From JBMTVN01 sp046047235 (GTDB lineage: Bacteria > Verrucomicrobiota > Verrucomicrobiia > Limisphaerales > JAHDYP01): DNA of 47,016 nucleotides. The stretch lies in the NCBI GenBank assembly GCA_046047235.1, contig JBJOII010000062.1, forward strand, positions 1 to 47,016, read 5' to 3'. Shown one piece after another: positions 1-8,208 of the stretch. Made by a program: the position numbers and the translations under genes. Numbering within the stretch: the stretch's first letter is position 1; each line of letters begins with the position of its first letter. The notes under the pieces were generated by a model, which was given only the letters and a program-made list of their open reading frames with translations, made no database searches and was not told the DNA's origin.

Positions 1-620
1 CCTATTCCTCCGTCAGCACCACCGTGTGCATCGATCCCCGACAAACCTCCTTGACCCTCCTCCCCCTCCAACGAATCCACCCAACTGCGCATATCACACA
101 CCCTCCACCGCAACTCCTCCTCGCTCGGCTCAAACCCCGCAAATTTCACCAAATCACTCCGCCCCAGAAAATCCGCCAGCAACTCCTTCTGCCGACCCGA
201 CAACACCTCGCTACCCCGTAGCTCCTCCAAAAACTCCTCCGTCGTCCGCTCCGGTGCCCGTAACTCAAAGCGCTCCTCAAGATAAACCCGCAATGCACCC
301 GACACCAAAGTCATGAATAACTTGGCGTCATGCAGGGAATCCAACGCCCCCTGCAACCGGTCCTTCGCCCGCCGATGCGGCGGAACCACCACCAATCCCG
401 GCACCCCACCCACCCCCCTCCTCCTCGACCGCATCCACCACGCCACCAGCAACCCCAACACCAGCACAACCAACCCACCCACCACCCAAGGCCACCACGC
501 CCCCCCAACCTCCACCGGCGGCTTCACCTCACGCAAATCCTCCGGGACCACCACACCGTTGGTCCCCGACTCCCCCGCCGCAGGCACCAGCATCACTCCA
601 CTGTTCGTCAACGTCGCCAT
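1..620 (-). CDS. DUF4381-like membrane protein (partial, 3' end off window)
   Basis: This reading frame starts at ATG 620-618, stays open to the left edge and gives at least 206 residues. It begins 4 bp after the stop of the DUF58 gene, with TAGGGG just upstream as a ribosome site, so it is third in the moxR-DUF58 operon. The N-terminus is short and polar and contains VPEDLREVKPP. One transmembrane segment follows at about residues 41-62 (AWWPWVVGGL onward), then an RSRRR stop-transfer patch and a helical cytoplasmic region rich in Glu and Leu. The pattern of a 'LRD/EV..P' stretch, a Trp-rich membrane helix and a charged helical tail is that of DUF4381 proteins, which sit beside MoxR and DUF58 in Bat-type operons. 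A role in a MoxR/vWA chaperone-like complex at the membrane is inference. The stop codon is not in the window. Confidence 0.7.
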   Translation of the reverse strand, partial: MATLTNSGVMLVPAAGESGTNGVVVPEDLREVKPPVEVGGAWWPWVVGGLVVLVLGLLVAWWMRSRRRGVGGVPGLVVVPPHRRAKDRLQGALDSLHDAKLFMTLVSGALRVYLEERFELRAPERTTEEFLEELRGSEVLSGRQKELLADFLGRSDLVKFAGFEPSEEELRWRVCDMRSWVDSLEGEEGQGGLSGIDAHGGADGGI

Positions 621-624
621 ACCC

Positions 625-1515
625 CTAGTGATGATGCCTCCGACGCCGCTCCCGCATCTCAAAAAACCGACCCAACACCGCCGCATACGGCTGGTCCGTC
701 CTCAGCTGAATCGCATCAATCGACGCCGACCGCAACGCCTTCAAAAACTCCGCCTGCTCCAACTCCCGTCGCTCCGTAAACCGACGACGACTCCGAGCAT
801 CCCCCGTGTTGATCTCCAACATCTCCCCCGTCTCCGCATCCTCCAGCATCAACCGACCCATCTCCGGCAGCTCCATCTCGTGCCGGTCCGTAATCTGCAC
901 CGCCACCAAATCATGCCGCCGCGCCGCCTGCCGCAAACGCCCCCCTCCCAGCGGCTGCCCAATGAAATCCGACAACACCACCGATACCGTCCGCCTCACC
1001 GCCACCCGTAACAGAAAATCCAAGGCACTCCCCAAATCCGTCCCCCGCCCCTCCGGCTCAAAAAATAAAATCTCCCGAATCACCCTTAACACATGCCTCC
1101 GACCCTTCCGCGGCGGAATGAACTTCTCCACCCGGTCCGTAAATAAAATCAAACCCACCTTGTCGTTGTTCCGAATCGCCGAAAACGCCAGCACCGACGC
1201 CACCTCCGCCGCCAATTCCCGCTTCGACTGGTCCACCGACCCAAACAACCCCGACCCGCTCAGGTCCACCAGCAACATCACGGTGAGCTCCCGCTCCTCC
1301 ACAAACTTCTTCACGAAGGGATGATTCATCCGCGCGGTCACATTCCAGTCAATCGCCCGCACATCATCACCCGGCTGATACTCCCGCACCTCGTCAAAGT
1401 TCATCCCCTGCCCCTTGAATACACTGTGGTACTGACCCGACAACGTCTCCGTCACCAAACGATTGGTCCGGATCTCAATCTGCCGAATCTTCCTCAGTAA
1501 TTCACGCGGTATCAT
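625..1515 (-). CDS. DUF58 / von Willebrand factor A-like protein
   Basis: This is a 296-residue protein of the DUF58 family, partner of MoxR AAA+ ATPases. The diagnostic stretch GDDVRAIDW is at residues 49-57, followed by RMNHPFVKKF. The metal-ion-dependent adhesion motif DxSxS of the vWA fold is intact (DLSGS, about residues 84-88). There is no membrane segment, so it is expected to be cytosolic or peripheral, unlike BatA/BatB. The start at ATG 1515 is supported by GAGGAGGG just upstream. It lies 41 bp after moxR and 4 bp before the DUF4381-like gene, so the three genes should be one transcript. In the family, DUF58 proteins work with MoxR in maturation or assembly of other complexes and in stress responses. 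The specific client here is unknown. Confidence 0.88.
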   Translation of the reverse strand: MIPRELLRKIRQIEIRTNRLVTETLSGQYHSVFKGQGMNFDEVREYQPGDDVRAIDWNVTARMNHPFVKKFVEERELTVMLLVDLSGSGLFGSVDQSKRELAAEVASVLAFSAIRNNDKVGLILFTDRVEKFIPPRKGRRHVLRVIREILFFEPEGRGTDLGSALDFLLRVAVRRTVSVVLSDFIGQPLGGGRLRQAARRHDLVAVQITDRHEMELPEMGRLMLEDAETGEMLEINTGDARSRRRFTERRELEQAEFLKALRSASIDAIQLRTDQPYAAVLGRFFEMRERRRRHHH

Positions 1516-1556
1516 GCCTCGCCCTCCTCAACTCTCAAATCCATCCACCCCACCCG

Positions 1557-2546
1557 TCATGGTACCGGTAACCCATCCAAAATCGACTGCACCACGTTCT
1601 CACTGGTCTTGTCCTCCGCCTCCGCCTCATACGTCACCGCCACCCGATGCCGCAAGACATCCAGCGCGATGGTCTTGATGTCCTGCGGCGTCACATACCC
1701 GCGCCCCCGTAAAAACGCCAACGCCTTCCCGCATAACGTCAAGGCAATCGTCGCCCGCGGCGACGCCCCCATCTGAATCATCCCCTCCAAATCCAACTTA
1801 TACGCCCCGGGATCCCGCGTCGCACATACCAGATCCACCACGTAATCCTTCACCTTGTCGTCCATGTAAATGTGGTCCACCACTTTCCTGGCCGATAAAA
1901 TCTGCCCCGGTTCCACCACCGGCCCCAATGCCGGCCCACCACCCGTCACCCCCATCAAATCCAAAATCTGCCGCTCCTCCTCACGCGTCGGATACCCAAT
2001 CCGTAACTTCATCATAAACCGGTCCACCTGCGCCTCCGGCAAAGGATACGTCCCCTCCTGCTCAATCGGATTCTGCGTCGCCAAAACCAAAAACGGCTCC
2101 TCCAACCCATACGTCTGCTCCCCAATCGTCACCTGACGCTCCTGCATCGCCTCTAACAACGCACTCTGAACCTTCGCCGGCGCCCGGTTGATCTCGTCCG
2201 CCAAGACAAAATTCGCAAACACCGGCCCCTGCCGCGTCGTAAAACCCCCAGTCTGCGGATTGTAAATCTGCGTCCCGATAATGTCCGCCGGTAACATGTC
2301 CGGTGTAAATTGCAGCCGGCTAAACCTCCCGCGAACCGCCGTCGCCAAGGACTTCACCGCCAACGTCTTCGCTAACCCAGGCACACCTTCCAGTAATACA
2401 TGGCCGTTCGCCAATAACCCCACCAGCAGCCGCTCCAGCAAATACCCCTGCCCCACCACGGCCTTGTGTAATTCAGCCAACAACGGCTGCACAAATCCCC
2501 CCGCCTCCCTCACCTCATCATTGATTGCACTAATTCCTGTGTTCAT
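1557..2546 (-). CDS. MoxR-family AAA+ ATPase
   Basis: This is a 329-residue AAA+ ATPase of the MoxR class. Walker A is GVPGLAKT (residues 54-61) and Walker B is VLADEIN (114-120), followed by RAPAKVQSALLEAM, a signature of the MoxR group. The sensor-1 region LATQNPIEQEGTYPLPEAQ is typical. I chose ATG 2546 (MNTGISAIND) because the frame extension upstream to 2609 is Gly/Cys-rich and has no family similarity. No strong Shine-Dalgarno sequence is visible for either start. MoxR ATPases remodel client proteins together with vWA proteins, and the DUF58 gene directly downstream fits that. It is the first gene of the operon and faces the repeat-bearing gap 2547-3002. Confidence 0.9.
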   Translation of the reverse strand: MNTGISAINDEVREAGGFVQPLLAELHKAVVGQGYLLERLLVGLLANGHVLLEGVPGLAKTLAVKSLATAVRGRFSRLQFTPDMLPADIIGTQIYNPQTGGFTTRQGPVFANFVLADEINRAPAKVQSALLEAMQERQVTIGEQTYGLEEPFLVLATQNPIEQEGTYPLPEAQVDRFMMKLRIGYPTREEERQILDLMGVTGGGPALGPVVEPGQILSARKVVDHIYMDDKVKDYVVDLVCATRDPGAYKLDLEGMIQMGASPRATIALTLCGKALAFLRGRGYVTPQDIKTIALDVLRHRVAVTYEAEAEDKTSENVVQSILDGLPVP

Positions 2547-2680
2547 GCGAAGTGCTTGTTTACCCCCGCATCCCCCTCCAAGCAAGTGCCCGCACCCCGC
2601 CAAACCCATTAAATTCCTGCAATCTTTCCCCCTAAAATCAATGCGTCAGCCGACGATCGACAGTCCGCAGTCTCCCCTCC

Positions 2681-2832
2681 CCATTCGCGGCTGTTGGCGT
2701 CCATTCGCGATAAACAGCCCTCCCCATTCGCGTCCATTCGCGTCCATTGGCGGTAAAAAACCCCTCCCGATTCGTGTCCATTGGCGTCCATTCGCGGTCG
2801 AAAGCCTCTCCCCGTTCGCGTCCATCTCCCCA
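2681..2832. repeat. Degenerate ~44-bp tandem repeat, family A copy 1
   Basis: The divergent gap 2547-3002 contains about 3.5 imperfect copies of a ~44-bp unit built from the 10-mer TCCATTCGCG. Copies begin near 2681, 2724, 2768 and 2811 and are separated by A-rich/CCCTCC spacers (GATAAACAGCCCTCC, GGTAAAAAACCCCTCC, GGTCGAAAGCCTCTCC). The same motif recurs at 30914-31067. Several frames stay open through it on both strands, but the translations are repetitive and match no gene. No convincing promoter or gene was seen in the rest of the gap. Confidence 0.8.
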
Positions 2833-3002
2833 ACAATTCCGACAAACAATTGGCCAATTTCCGGTGCGCCTGCGCGACACCCATCCCCCACAATGCCACC
2901 CATGACCAAAGTGTTGCTGGCGTTAAAAACACCCGTGCGCTTGGACACAACGCTGTCCCGGTCAGCTCATCGGCAACCGATCTTCAGGCCCTGTTTCAAG
3001 CT

Positions 3003-5093
3003 ATGAAAACTTACCAAACCAGCGATATCCGCAACTTCGCCATAGTCGGCCACGCCTCCTGCGGCAAAACCATGCTCACCGAATGCATGCTCGCCTGCAG
3101 CGGCGTGGTCAATCGCCTCGGCTCCATCGACGCCGGGAGCACCATGTCCGACTACCACCAGGACGAAAAGGACCGCAAAATCTCCATCCACGCCTCCCTG
3201 CTCCATTGCGAATGGCTCGAACGCAAATTCAATATCATCGATACCCCAGGCTACCTCGACTTCATCAGTGAAAGCCTGGATGCCCTGCGCGTCGGCGACT
3301 TCGCACTCGTCGTCGTCAACGCATCCACCGGCATCGGCGTCGGCACCGACCAGGTCTGGAAATACGCCACGGAATACGGCAACCCGAAAATGCTCGTCCT
3401 CAACGGACTCGATAAGGAACACGTCAACTGGGAAACCTCCCTCGAACAACTCAAAGCCCGCTTCGGCGAACGCGTCTTCCCCATGGCCGTCCCCCTCAAT
3501 AGCGGCCCCGGCTTTAACCAGGTCCTCGATGTCATGCGTAGCGAAATCATCACCTACGCCACCGACGGATCAGGCAAATTCACCGAAACCCCCGCCTCCG
3601 GCGAAACCCTCGAGCAAGTCAAACAACTCCACCAGCAACTCGTCGAGTTCATCGCCGAATCCGATGACTCACTCCTGGAGAAATTCTTCGAACAAGGCGG
3701 CCTCTCCGAGGAAGAAATGCGCGGAGGCGTCCATGCCGCAGTCCAACAACAGGTCATCATCCCCCTGTTCGCTACCGCCGCCGAAACAAACGTCGGCGTC
3801 GCCCGCCTCATGGACTTCATCGCCAAATACGGATCCTCCCCCGTCGACCGCAAATCCGTGGCCGCCCTCGATGCCAATGGCAATGACATCGAGATCCAAC
3901 TCGCCGATAACGACCCCGTCCTCTATGTCTTCAAGACCATGAGTGAAGCCGCGTTCGGCGAAATGTCCTTCTTCCGGGTCTACTCCGGCTCCGTCAACTC
4001 AGGCGGCGAACTCTATAACTCCGACCGACAACTCGACGAACGCCTCGGCCAGATCTTTAGCATCAACGGCAAGAATCGTGACACGGTGGACAAGATGTTC
4101 GGCGGCGACATCGGAGCCGTCGTCAAGCTCAAGGATACCCACACCGGCAATACGCTCAGCCTGCACAAAAAACCCGTCAAACTCCCCAAAGTCAAATACC
4201 CCAAACCCAATATCCACGCCGCCCTGCGCCTCAAAACCAAAGGCGAAGAAGACAAGATCGCCACCGGCCTCGCCGCCCTCCACGAGGAAGACCAAACGTT
4301 CCTCTACCACGTCGACGGCGAACTCCACCAAACAGTCATCTCCGGCCAGGGCGAACTCCACCTCCAAGTGCTCGCCCAACGTCTCAAAGCCCGGTTCAAA
4401 GTCGACTTCGACCTCGTCGAACCCAAAGTCCCCTACCGCGAAACCATCAAAGGCCACGGCGAATCCAAATACCGCCACAAAAAACAAAGCGGCGGCGCCG
4501 GCCAGTTCGCCGAAGTCTGGATGAAAATCGATCCCCTCCCCCGTGACTCCGGTATCGATTTCACCGAATCCCTCACCGGCCAAAACGTCGACCGCGTCTT
4601 CGTCCCCTCAGTCGAAAAAGGTATCCAGGCCGCCTGCCGCGAAGGCATCCTCGCAGGCTACCGCGTCACCGATATCAAAATCGACTTCTACGACGGCAAA
4701 ACCCACCCCGTCGACTCCAAGGACATCGCATTCCAAATCGCCGGCAAGGAAGGCTTCCGCGAAGCCGTCAAATCCGCCCGCCCTTGCCTCCTCGAACCCG
4801 TCTGTAACGTGGAAATCAAAATCCCCGAAGACTGCATGGGCAACGTCATAGGTGACCTTTCCAGCAGACGTGGTAAAATCCTCGGCATGGACAGCGAAGA
4901 CGGCTTCTCCATCGTCAAGGCAACAGTCCCCCAAAAGGAACTGTACCAATACTCCACCGTCATCCGCTCCCTCACCGGAGGCCGCGGACTGCACACCGAG
5001 GAGTTCAGTCACTACGAGGAAATGCCCAAAGAAATCGAAGCCCGCGTCATCGCTGATGCCCAAAAGGCCCGACACGAACACGAAGACGCTTGA
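3003..5093 (+). CDS. Elongation factor G-like GTPase (EF-G paralogue)
   Basis: This is a 696-residue translational GTPase with the full EF-G domain order: G domain, domain II, domain III, domain IV (HKKQSGGAGQFAEVW, VDRVFVPSVEKG) and domain V (CMGNVIGDLSSRRGKILGMD). It is probably not the housekeeping EF-G. The P-loop is GHASCGKT (residues 16-23) instead of AHIDAGKT. Switch I carries DEKDRKISIHASL. G3 is the normal DTPG (80-83), but G4 reads NGLD (134-137), lacking the Lys of NKxD. These features match the 'EF-G-like' or EF-G2 group, whose members have variable translocation activity. ATG 3003 (MKTYQTSDIR) is preferred; the open frame upstream to 2781 runs through the repeat and is not family-like. 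The stop overlaps the TTG start of rfaE2, so the two are translationally coupled. Confidence 0.88.
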   Translation: MKTYQTSDIRNFAIVGHASCGKTMLTECMLACSGVVNRLGSIDAGSTMSDYHQDEKDRKISIHASLLHCEWLERKFNIIDTPGYLDFISESLDALRVGDFALVVVNASTGIGVGTDQVWKYATEYGNPKMLVLNGLDKEHVNWETSLEQLKARFGERVFPMAVPLNSGPGFNQVLDVMRSEIITYATDGSGKFTETPASGETLEQVKQLHQQLVEFIAESDDSLLEKFFEQGGLSEEEMRGGVHAAVQQQVIIPLFATAAETNVGVARLMDFIAKYGSSPVDRKSVAALDANGNDIEIQLADNDPVLYVFKTMSEAAFGEMSFFRVYSGSVNSGGELYNSDRQLDERLGQIFSINGKNRDTVDKMFGGDIGAVVKLKDTHTGNTLSLHKKPVKLPKVKYPKPNIHAALRLKTKGEEDKIATGLAALHEEDQTFLYHVDGELHQTVISGQGELHLQVLAQRLKARFKVDFDLVEPKVPYRETIKGHGESKYRHKKQSGGAGQFAEVWMKIDPLPRDSGIDFTESLTGQNVDRVFVPSVEKGIQAACREGILAGYRVTDIKIDFYDGKTHPVDSKDIAFQIAGKEGFREAVKSARPCLLEPVCNVEIKIPEDCMGNVIGDLSSRRGKILGMDSEDGFSIVKATVPQKELYQYSTVIRSLTGGRGLHTEEFSHYEEMPKEIEARVIADAQKARHEHEDA

Positions 5094-5575
5094 ACACATC
5101 CCATAAGATCCTCACCCCCGATGACCTCAAAGCCTGGCGCGAGCAAGCCCGCCGCGCCAGGCAACAGGTCGTAACCACCAACGGTTGCTTCGATATCCTC
5201 CACGCCGGACACGTCGCCTACCTGGAAGCCGCCCGAGAACAAGGTGACCTCCTCCTCGTCGGCCTCAATAGCGATACCTCCATCCGCGAACTCAAAGGAC
5301 CCTCCCGCCCAATCAACCACCAGGCCGACCGCGCCCGCGTCCTCGCCGCACTCCAGTGCGTCAGCGCCGTCTGTATCTTTAACGAGGTCCGCGCCACCCA
5401 ATTCCTCCACCTTGCCCAACCCGACGTCTACGTCAAAGGAGGAGACCTCACCCTGGAAGAAATACCCGCAGAAGAACGCCAAGCCGTCACCCAATACGGC
5501 GGCTCTATCCATATCATGCCCCTCGTCCCCGGACGCTCCACCACCAACACCATCCAGCGCATCCAAGGAAACTGA
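5090..5575 (+). CDS. rfaE2: D-glycero-beta-D-manno-heptose 1-phosphate adenylyltransferase
   Basis: This 161-residue nucleotidyltransferase makes ADP-D-glycero-beta-D-manno-heptose from ATP and heptose 1-phosphate, a step toward the LPS inner core. The HxGH active site is HAGH (residues 38-41) in TNGCFDILHAGHVAYL. The conserved NSDTSIRELKGPSRPI segment, YVKGGD and the C-terminal PGRSTTNTIQRI are present. It corresponds to the C-terminal half of HldE only, so the kinase half must be a separate gene. It starts with TTG at 5090 inside TTGA, the stop region of the EF-G-like gene; no better start is visible. The gene implies heptose-containing LPS and therefore a Gram-negative outer membrane. Confidence 0.9.
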   Translation: MNTSHKILTPDDLKAWREQARRARQQVVTTNGCFDILHAGHVAYLEAAREQGDLLLVGLNSDTSIRELKGPSRPINHQADRARVLAALQCVSAVCIFNEVRATQFLHLAQPDVYVKGGDLTLEEIPAEERQAVTQYGGSIHIMPLVPGRSTTNTIQRIQGN

Positions 5576-5606
5576 AACCCGCCCCGCCCCCTACCCGGTA
5601 ATCAGG

Positions 5607-5783
5607 CTACTCCGCCCGATCACTCTTCACCGACACTTCAGCGGAATCCTGCTTCTTGCTCTGTGGCTGCTCGACCGAGCAGCTGGTCGGCGACATTCAA
5701 GTCTGCACGCCCATCTTCGGTAATACCCACCTGTTCAGGGCTATCCAGCCCACCAAAAACACCAGCATGACCAACAAGTCCAT
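5607..5783 (-). CDS. Candidate small membrane selenoprotein (in-frame TGA at 5699-5697)
   Basis: Reading from ATG 5783, the frame gives MDLLVMLVFLVGWIALNR, WVLPKMGVQT, then TGA (5699-5697). It continues in the same frame as MSPTSCSVEQPQSKKQDSAE and nine more residues to TAG at 5609-5607. With TGA decoded as an amino acid this is 58 residues, with the special residue at 29. The first half is one transmembrane helix; the second is a polar tail with a Cys six positions after the TGA (U-M-S-P-T-S-C). TGAGGAAG gives ATG 5783 a ribosome site. GTG 5807 in the same frame would add IERLRKH and start just after a TAG. A GGUC-loop hairpin follows the TGA (separate entry). Seen: the frame, the TGA and the hairpin. 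Inferred: selenocysteine insertion. Alternatives are a 28-residue peptide ending at TGA, re-initiation at TGAATG, or a sequencing error. It lies 80 bp downstream of the DUF5916 gene. Confidence 0.5.
5666..5683 (-). promoter_or_regulatory. SECIS-like hairpin with GGUC apical loop
   Basis: On the minus strand GCTGCTC-GGTC-GAGCAGC forms a perfect 7-bp stem with a GGUC tetraloop. The stem begins 13 nt and the loop 20 nt after the in-frame TGA. Bacterial SECIS elements lie within the coding region at this distance, and the E. coli fdhF element also presents GGUC at its apex. The bulged U of the E. coli element is not present here. No T-run follows, so it does not look like an intrinsic terminator. 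Confidence 0.45.
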
Positions 5784-5863
5784 ATGCTTCCTCAGCCTTT
5801 CAATCACGGCCTATCTGTCGCCCAGCTTCCCGCAAAACGCAAGTGCACCCAACCACTTTCCCC

Positions 5864-7903
5864 TCAAAATGTATACGTCAGCTTCGTAAATACACTGCTG
5901 CCCTGATCCTCCGCCGCCCCCAAATTCCGCACGTTGTTAAATACTAAATACCACCAGGTCCGACGATAAAACTGCCAGCCGTAAATCAAACTCACATTCT
6001 GCTTGCCCGCATCCTGATGCTGCAACGACCCCTTCACCCACATGTCCTTCGCCATAAATAAATCAAACACCACCCGGTTCAACCACACGGTCGACTCCCC
6101 CCCCGTCACCCGGTCCTCCTCCAGCCGCACCACAAACTCCCACTGAATCGGTAACTGCTCCCAGAACTTCAATGGCTTGCCCACGTTAAACTCATTGTAG
6201 TCCGACTCCTCAAATACCCCACCAGCCCAGCCGTAACTAAATGACCGCCAAAGATCACTCGTGAAAATGCTCATCCCCGCACTGGTCCGACGATTGTCAT
6301 ACGGCGCATGATAATCAATCGCCTGCCCCAACCGCAGCGCCACGTCGTTCGGCATCAAAACCCGACCATAAATATCATGGTCCCGTAACGATACCGCCCC
6401 GTCCGCATCGCTGAAATACTGAAACCCATAACGCAAGGTCACCTCCTTGTAATGCGTCCCGTCTGACCTCAAATTCAACATCCCCACCGCCGTCGGACCA
6501 AAGATGTCCCGACGCGGAATATACCCCAGCAATGGATCAAACTCGTCCGTGATCGCCGTATACCCCGCGTCAAAATGCCACGGATAACGCTCGTAAATCA
6601 GTAACCCATAACCCAGATAATCCGACCCCAACTTCACCCGCTGCCCCGCCTCGTCGTCCAATAACTCGTCCGTAACCGCCGCCTGCATACTCACACGCCA
6701 ATCATCATTCAGAAAAAACATCCCATCCACACTCCCCGCCCCCGCATGCTCACCCCCCTCCAGAAATGACCCGCTGCCATAATACCCTATCGATGACCTC
6801 TCCCCCACATCCTGCAACACCCGCAATACCGTAGAGTTCCCATCATAACCCTGCGCCCGATTCACCTCCCCCTGCACGTTCAACAACGAAAACCCCAAAC
6901 CCCGCCACCGCCCACTCGTGTTCAACCCCGCATCAATGTCCGTAAACCGACGACTGTAATACATCCGGTTCGGCATCCGAATCAGCTCGTCCCCCTCACG
7001 AAAAAATGGCCTCCGCTCCGGTAAAAACCGCTCGGTATCCCTCAACTCGATCGTGTCCGCATCCGCCTCCACCTGCCCAAAATCCGGATTCAATGTCAGT
7101 GCCGTGGTCATCGATGGCGTCAGCCGAAACCCCACATCCAACCCTCCCTCAAGCGTCAACTCAGTCCCCCCATTGAAATCTACCCGACCACTCGCATAAG
7201 GCGTCACCTCCCAGTTGCGATCAAACTCCGTCTCGGATAAATCCAAACCCCGCAAATGCCCAAAATGCCTCGGCTTATACATGTCCGTGGCACTGAAACT
7301 CCAGAAACTCAACACATCCGTCCGCCGCTGCTGCCGCGTAAAATTAAACCCCCACGTCTGCCCGTCCCGCCGCTCATAATTCAAAATCGAAAACGGTATC
7401 CGCATCTCAAATACCCACCGGTCCCCCTGAATCGTCGCCGCACAATCCCACCCCGCCGACCACCCGTAGTTGAACATCCCCGAAGGCCCCTCGTTCGCAT
7501 CCGCCCGCGTCCCCAACGGATTCGTGAAAAATGCATACTTGCCCCGATGCGAATGCGGCGGATCCATGTGCACCTCCACCCAGTCGTCCCCGCTAAACGG
7601 CCGATCCTCCCTCTGCTCAGTCGCCCTCAACTCCCCCACCCGACTGTCCAAACACTCCACCGCCACATACAAATAAACCCGCGTATACGCCACCCGAACC
7701 AAGGTCTGCTCCGCCGCTAACTCCCCCGTCCGCTGATCCACAAAACCCGTCCCCACCTCCACCCCACCCCAAAAATCCTCATCCAATACCCCGTCCACCA
7801 CCATCTCCCCCTCCACATACCCCGCCCGTATCGAAGGATTCAGCACCCCGGGATCCCGATGCGCCCACACCACTCCCACCCCCCAGAACCAACCCCAGAA
7901 CAC
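5864..7903 (-). CDS. CBM9-like / DUF5916 outer-membrane protein
   Basis: This large exported protein has an N-terminal carbohydrate-binding family 9-like sandwich (from MVVDGVLDEDFWGG to MRIPFSIL, roughly residues 35-175). It is followed by a DUF5916 beta-barrel-like region containing NPDFGQVEADADTIELRDTE and ending in the aromatic terminus FTKLTYTF, typical of outer-membrane barrels. The motif ERFLPERRPFFREG is characteristic of the family. The called GTG 7903 leaves a signal sequence without a basic n-region. The frame runs upstream to a CTG at 7948 that would supply RTRWVHFVRAALWLVFWG, a much better signal peptide, so the true start is uncertain. It is transcribed away from the RND operon. 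Proteins of this type are often linked to surface glycan or peptide handling; the substrate is not known. Confidence 0.82.
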   Translation of the reverse strand: MFWGWFWGVGVVWAHRDPGVLNPSIRAGYVEGEMVVDGVLDEDFWGGVEVGTGFVDQRTGELAAEQTLVRVAYTRVYLYVAVECLDSRVGELRATEQREDRPFSGDDWVEVHMDPPHSHRGKYAFFTNPLGTRADANEGPSGMFNYGWSAGWDCAATIQGDRWVFEMRIPFSILNYERRDGQTWGFNFTRQQRRTDVLSFWSFSATDMYKPRHFGHLRGLDLSETEFDRNWEVTPYASGRVDFNGGTELTLEGGLDVGFRLTPSMTTALTLNPDFGQVEADADTIELRDTERFLPERRPFFREGDELIRMPNRMYYSRRFTDIDAGLNTSGRWRGLGFSLLNVQGEVNRAQGYDGNSTVLRVLQDVGERSSIGYYGSGSFLEGGEHAGAGSVDGMFFLNDDWRVSMQAAVTDELLDDEAGQRVKLGSDYLGYGLLIYERYPWHFDAGYTAITDEFDPLLGYIPRRDIFGPTAVGMLNLRSDGTHYKEVTLRYGFQYFSDADGAVSLRDHDIYGRVLMPNDVALRLGQAIDYHAPYDNRRTSAGMSIFTSDLWRSFSYGWAGGVFEESDYNEFNVGKPLKFWEQLPIQWEFVVRLEEDRVTGGESTVWLNRVVFDLFMAKDMWVKGSLQHQDAGKQNVSLIYGWQFYRRTWWYLVFNNVRNLGAAEDQGSSVFTKLTYTF

Positions 7904-8000
7904 CAGCCATAAAGCCGCCCGAACAAAATGTACCCATCGTGTTCTCAGAAGAATTAGTCATGCCAGCAAGGCACACCCATGACAATCATAAATACCCTCC

Positions 8001-8092
8001 GCCCTTTGCGCTCTGCCCTTTGCGCTCTGCCCTTTGCGCTCTGCCCTTTGCGCTCTGCCCTTTGCGCTCTGCCCTTTGCGCTCTGCCCTTTG
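8001..8092. repeat. Heptamer-based tandem repeat (14-bp unit, 6.6 copies)
   Basis: Six perfect copies of GCCCTTTGCGCTCT plus GCCCTTTG lie in the divergent gap 7904-8208. The 14-mer is itself two related heptamers (GCCCTTT, GCGCTCT). The unit keeps the 7-bp register seen in the array at 16011-16196. Short frames opening through it translate to repetitive peptides and are not genes. The rest of the gap holds the palindrome at 8181-8194 and no other gene. Confidence 0.95.
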
Positions 8093-8180
8093 AAATACCT
8101 GAAACCTCCCATCACACCCCCGTGTCTAAAACAGAGATCTTGCGAAGATGACCTTCCAGTGAAACGTTAGTCCCCTTCAA

Positions 8181-8194
8181 TGGCGCTAGCGCCA
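8181..8194. promoter_or_regulatory. Perfect 14-bp palindrome upstream of the efflux operon
   Basis: TGGCGCTAGCGCCA is perfectly self-complementary and ends 14 bp before the ATG of the adaptor gene. Its position would suit an operator for a dimeric repressor of the efflux operon, or a 5'-leader hairpin near the ribosome site. No regulator gene lies next to it, so the function is inference. Confidence 0.4.
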
Positions 8195-8208
8195 AGCGGT
8201 CCATACCT

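Noticed and set aside
313..1011. Long + strand frame opposite the DUF4381-like and DUF58 genes
   Set aside because: Its Pro/Thr/Arg/His-rich translation is what antisense of G-skewed genes gives here; the minus-strand genes have clear families.
2609..2950. Minus-strand frames with repeated 'DANGRE/MDANG' peptides
   Set aside because: They are translations of the degenerate 44-bp repeat in three frames, with no ribosome site or domain.
5656..5889. Plus-strand 77-codon frame starting TTG (LCGCSTEQ...)
   Set aside because: It lies antisense to the TGA-containing minus-strand ORF, overlaps the DUF5916 3' end, lacks a ribosome site and has no coherent signal or domain.
8001..8092. Possible CRISPR array
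   Set aside because: The repeats are contiguous 14-mers without unique spacers, and no cas gene is present.
7939..8170. Plus-strand frames with repeated 'ALCPLRS' peptides
   Set aside because: They come from the 14-bp tandem repeat and are not family-like.
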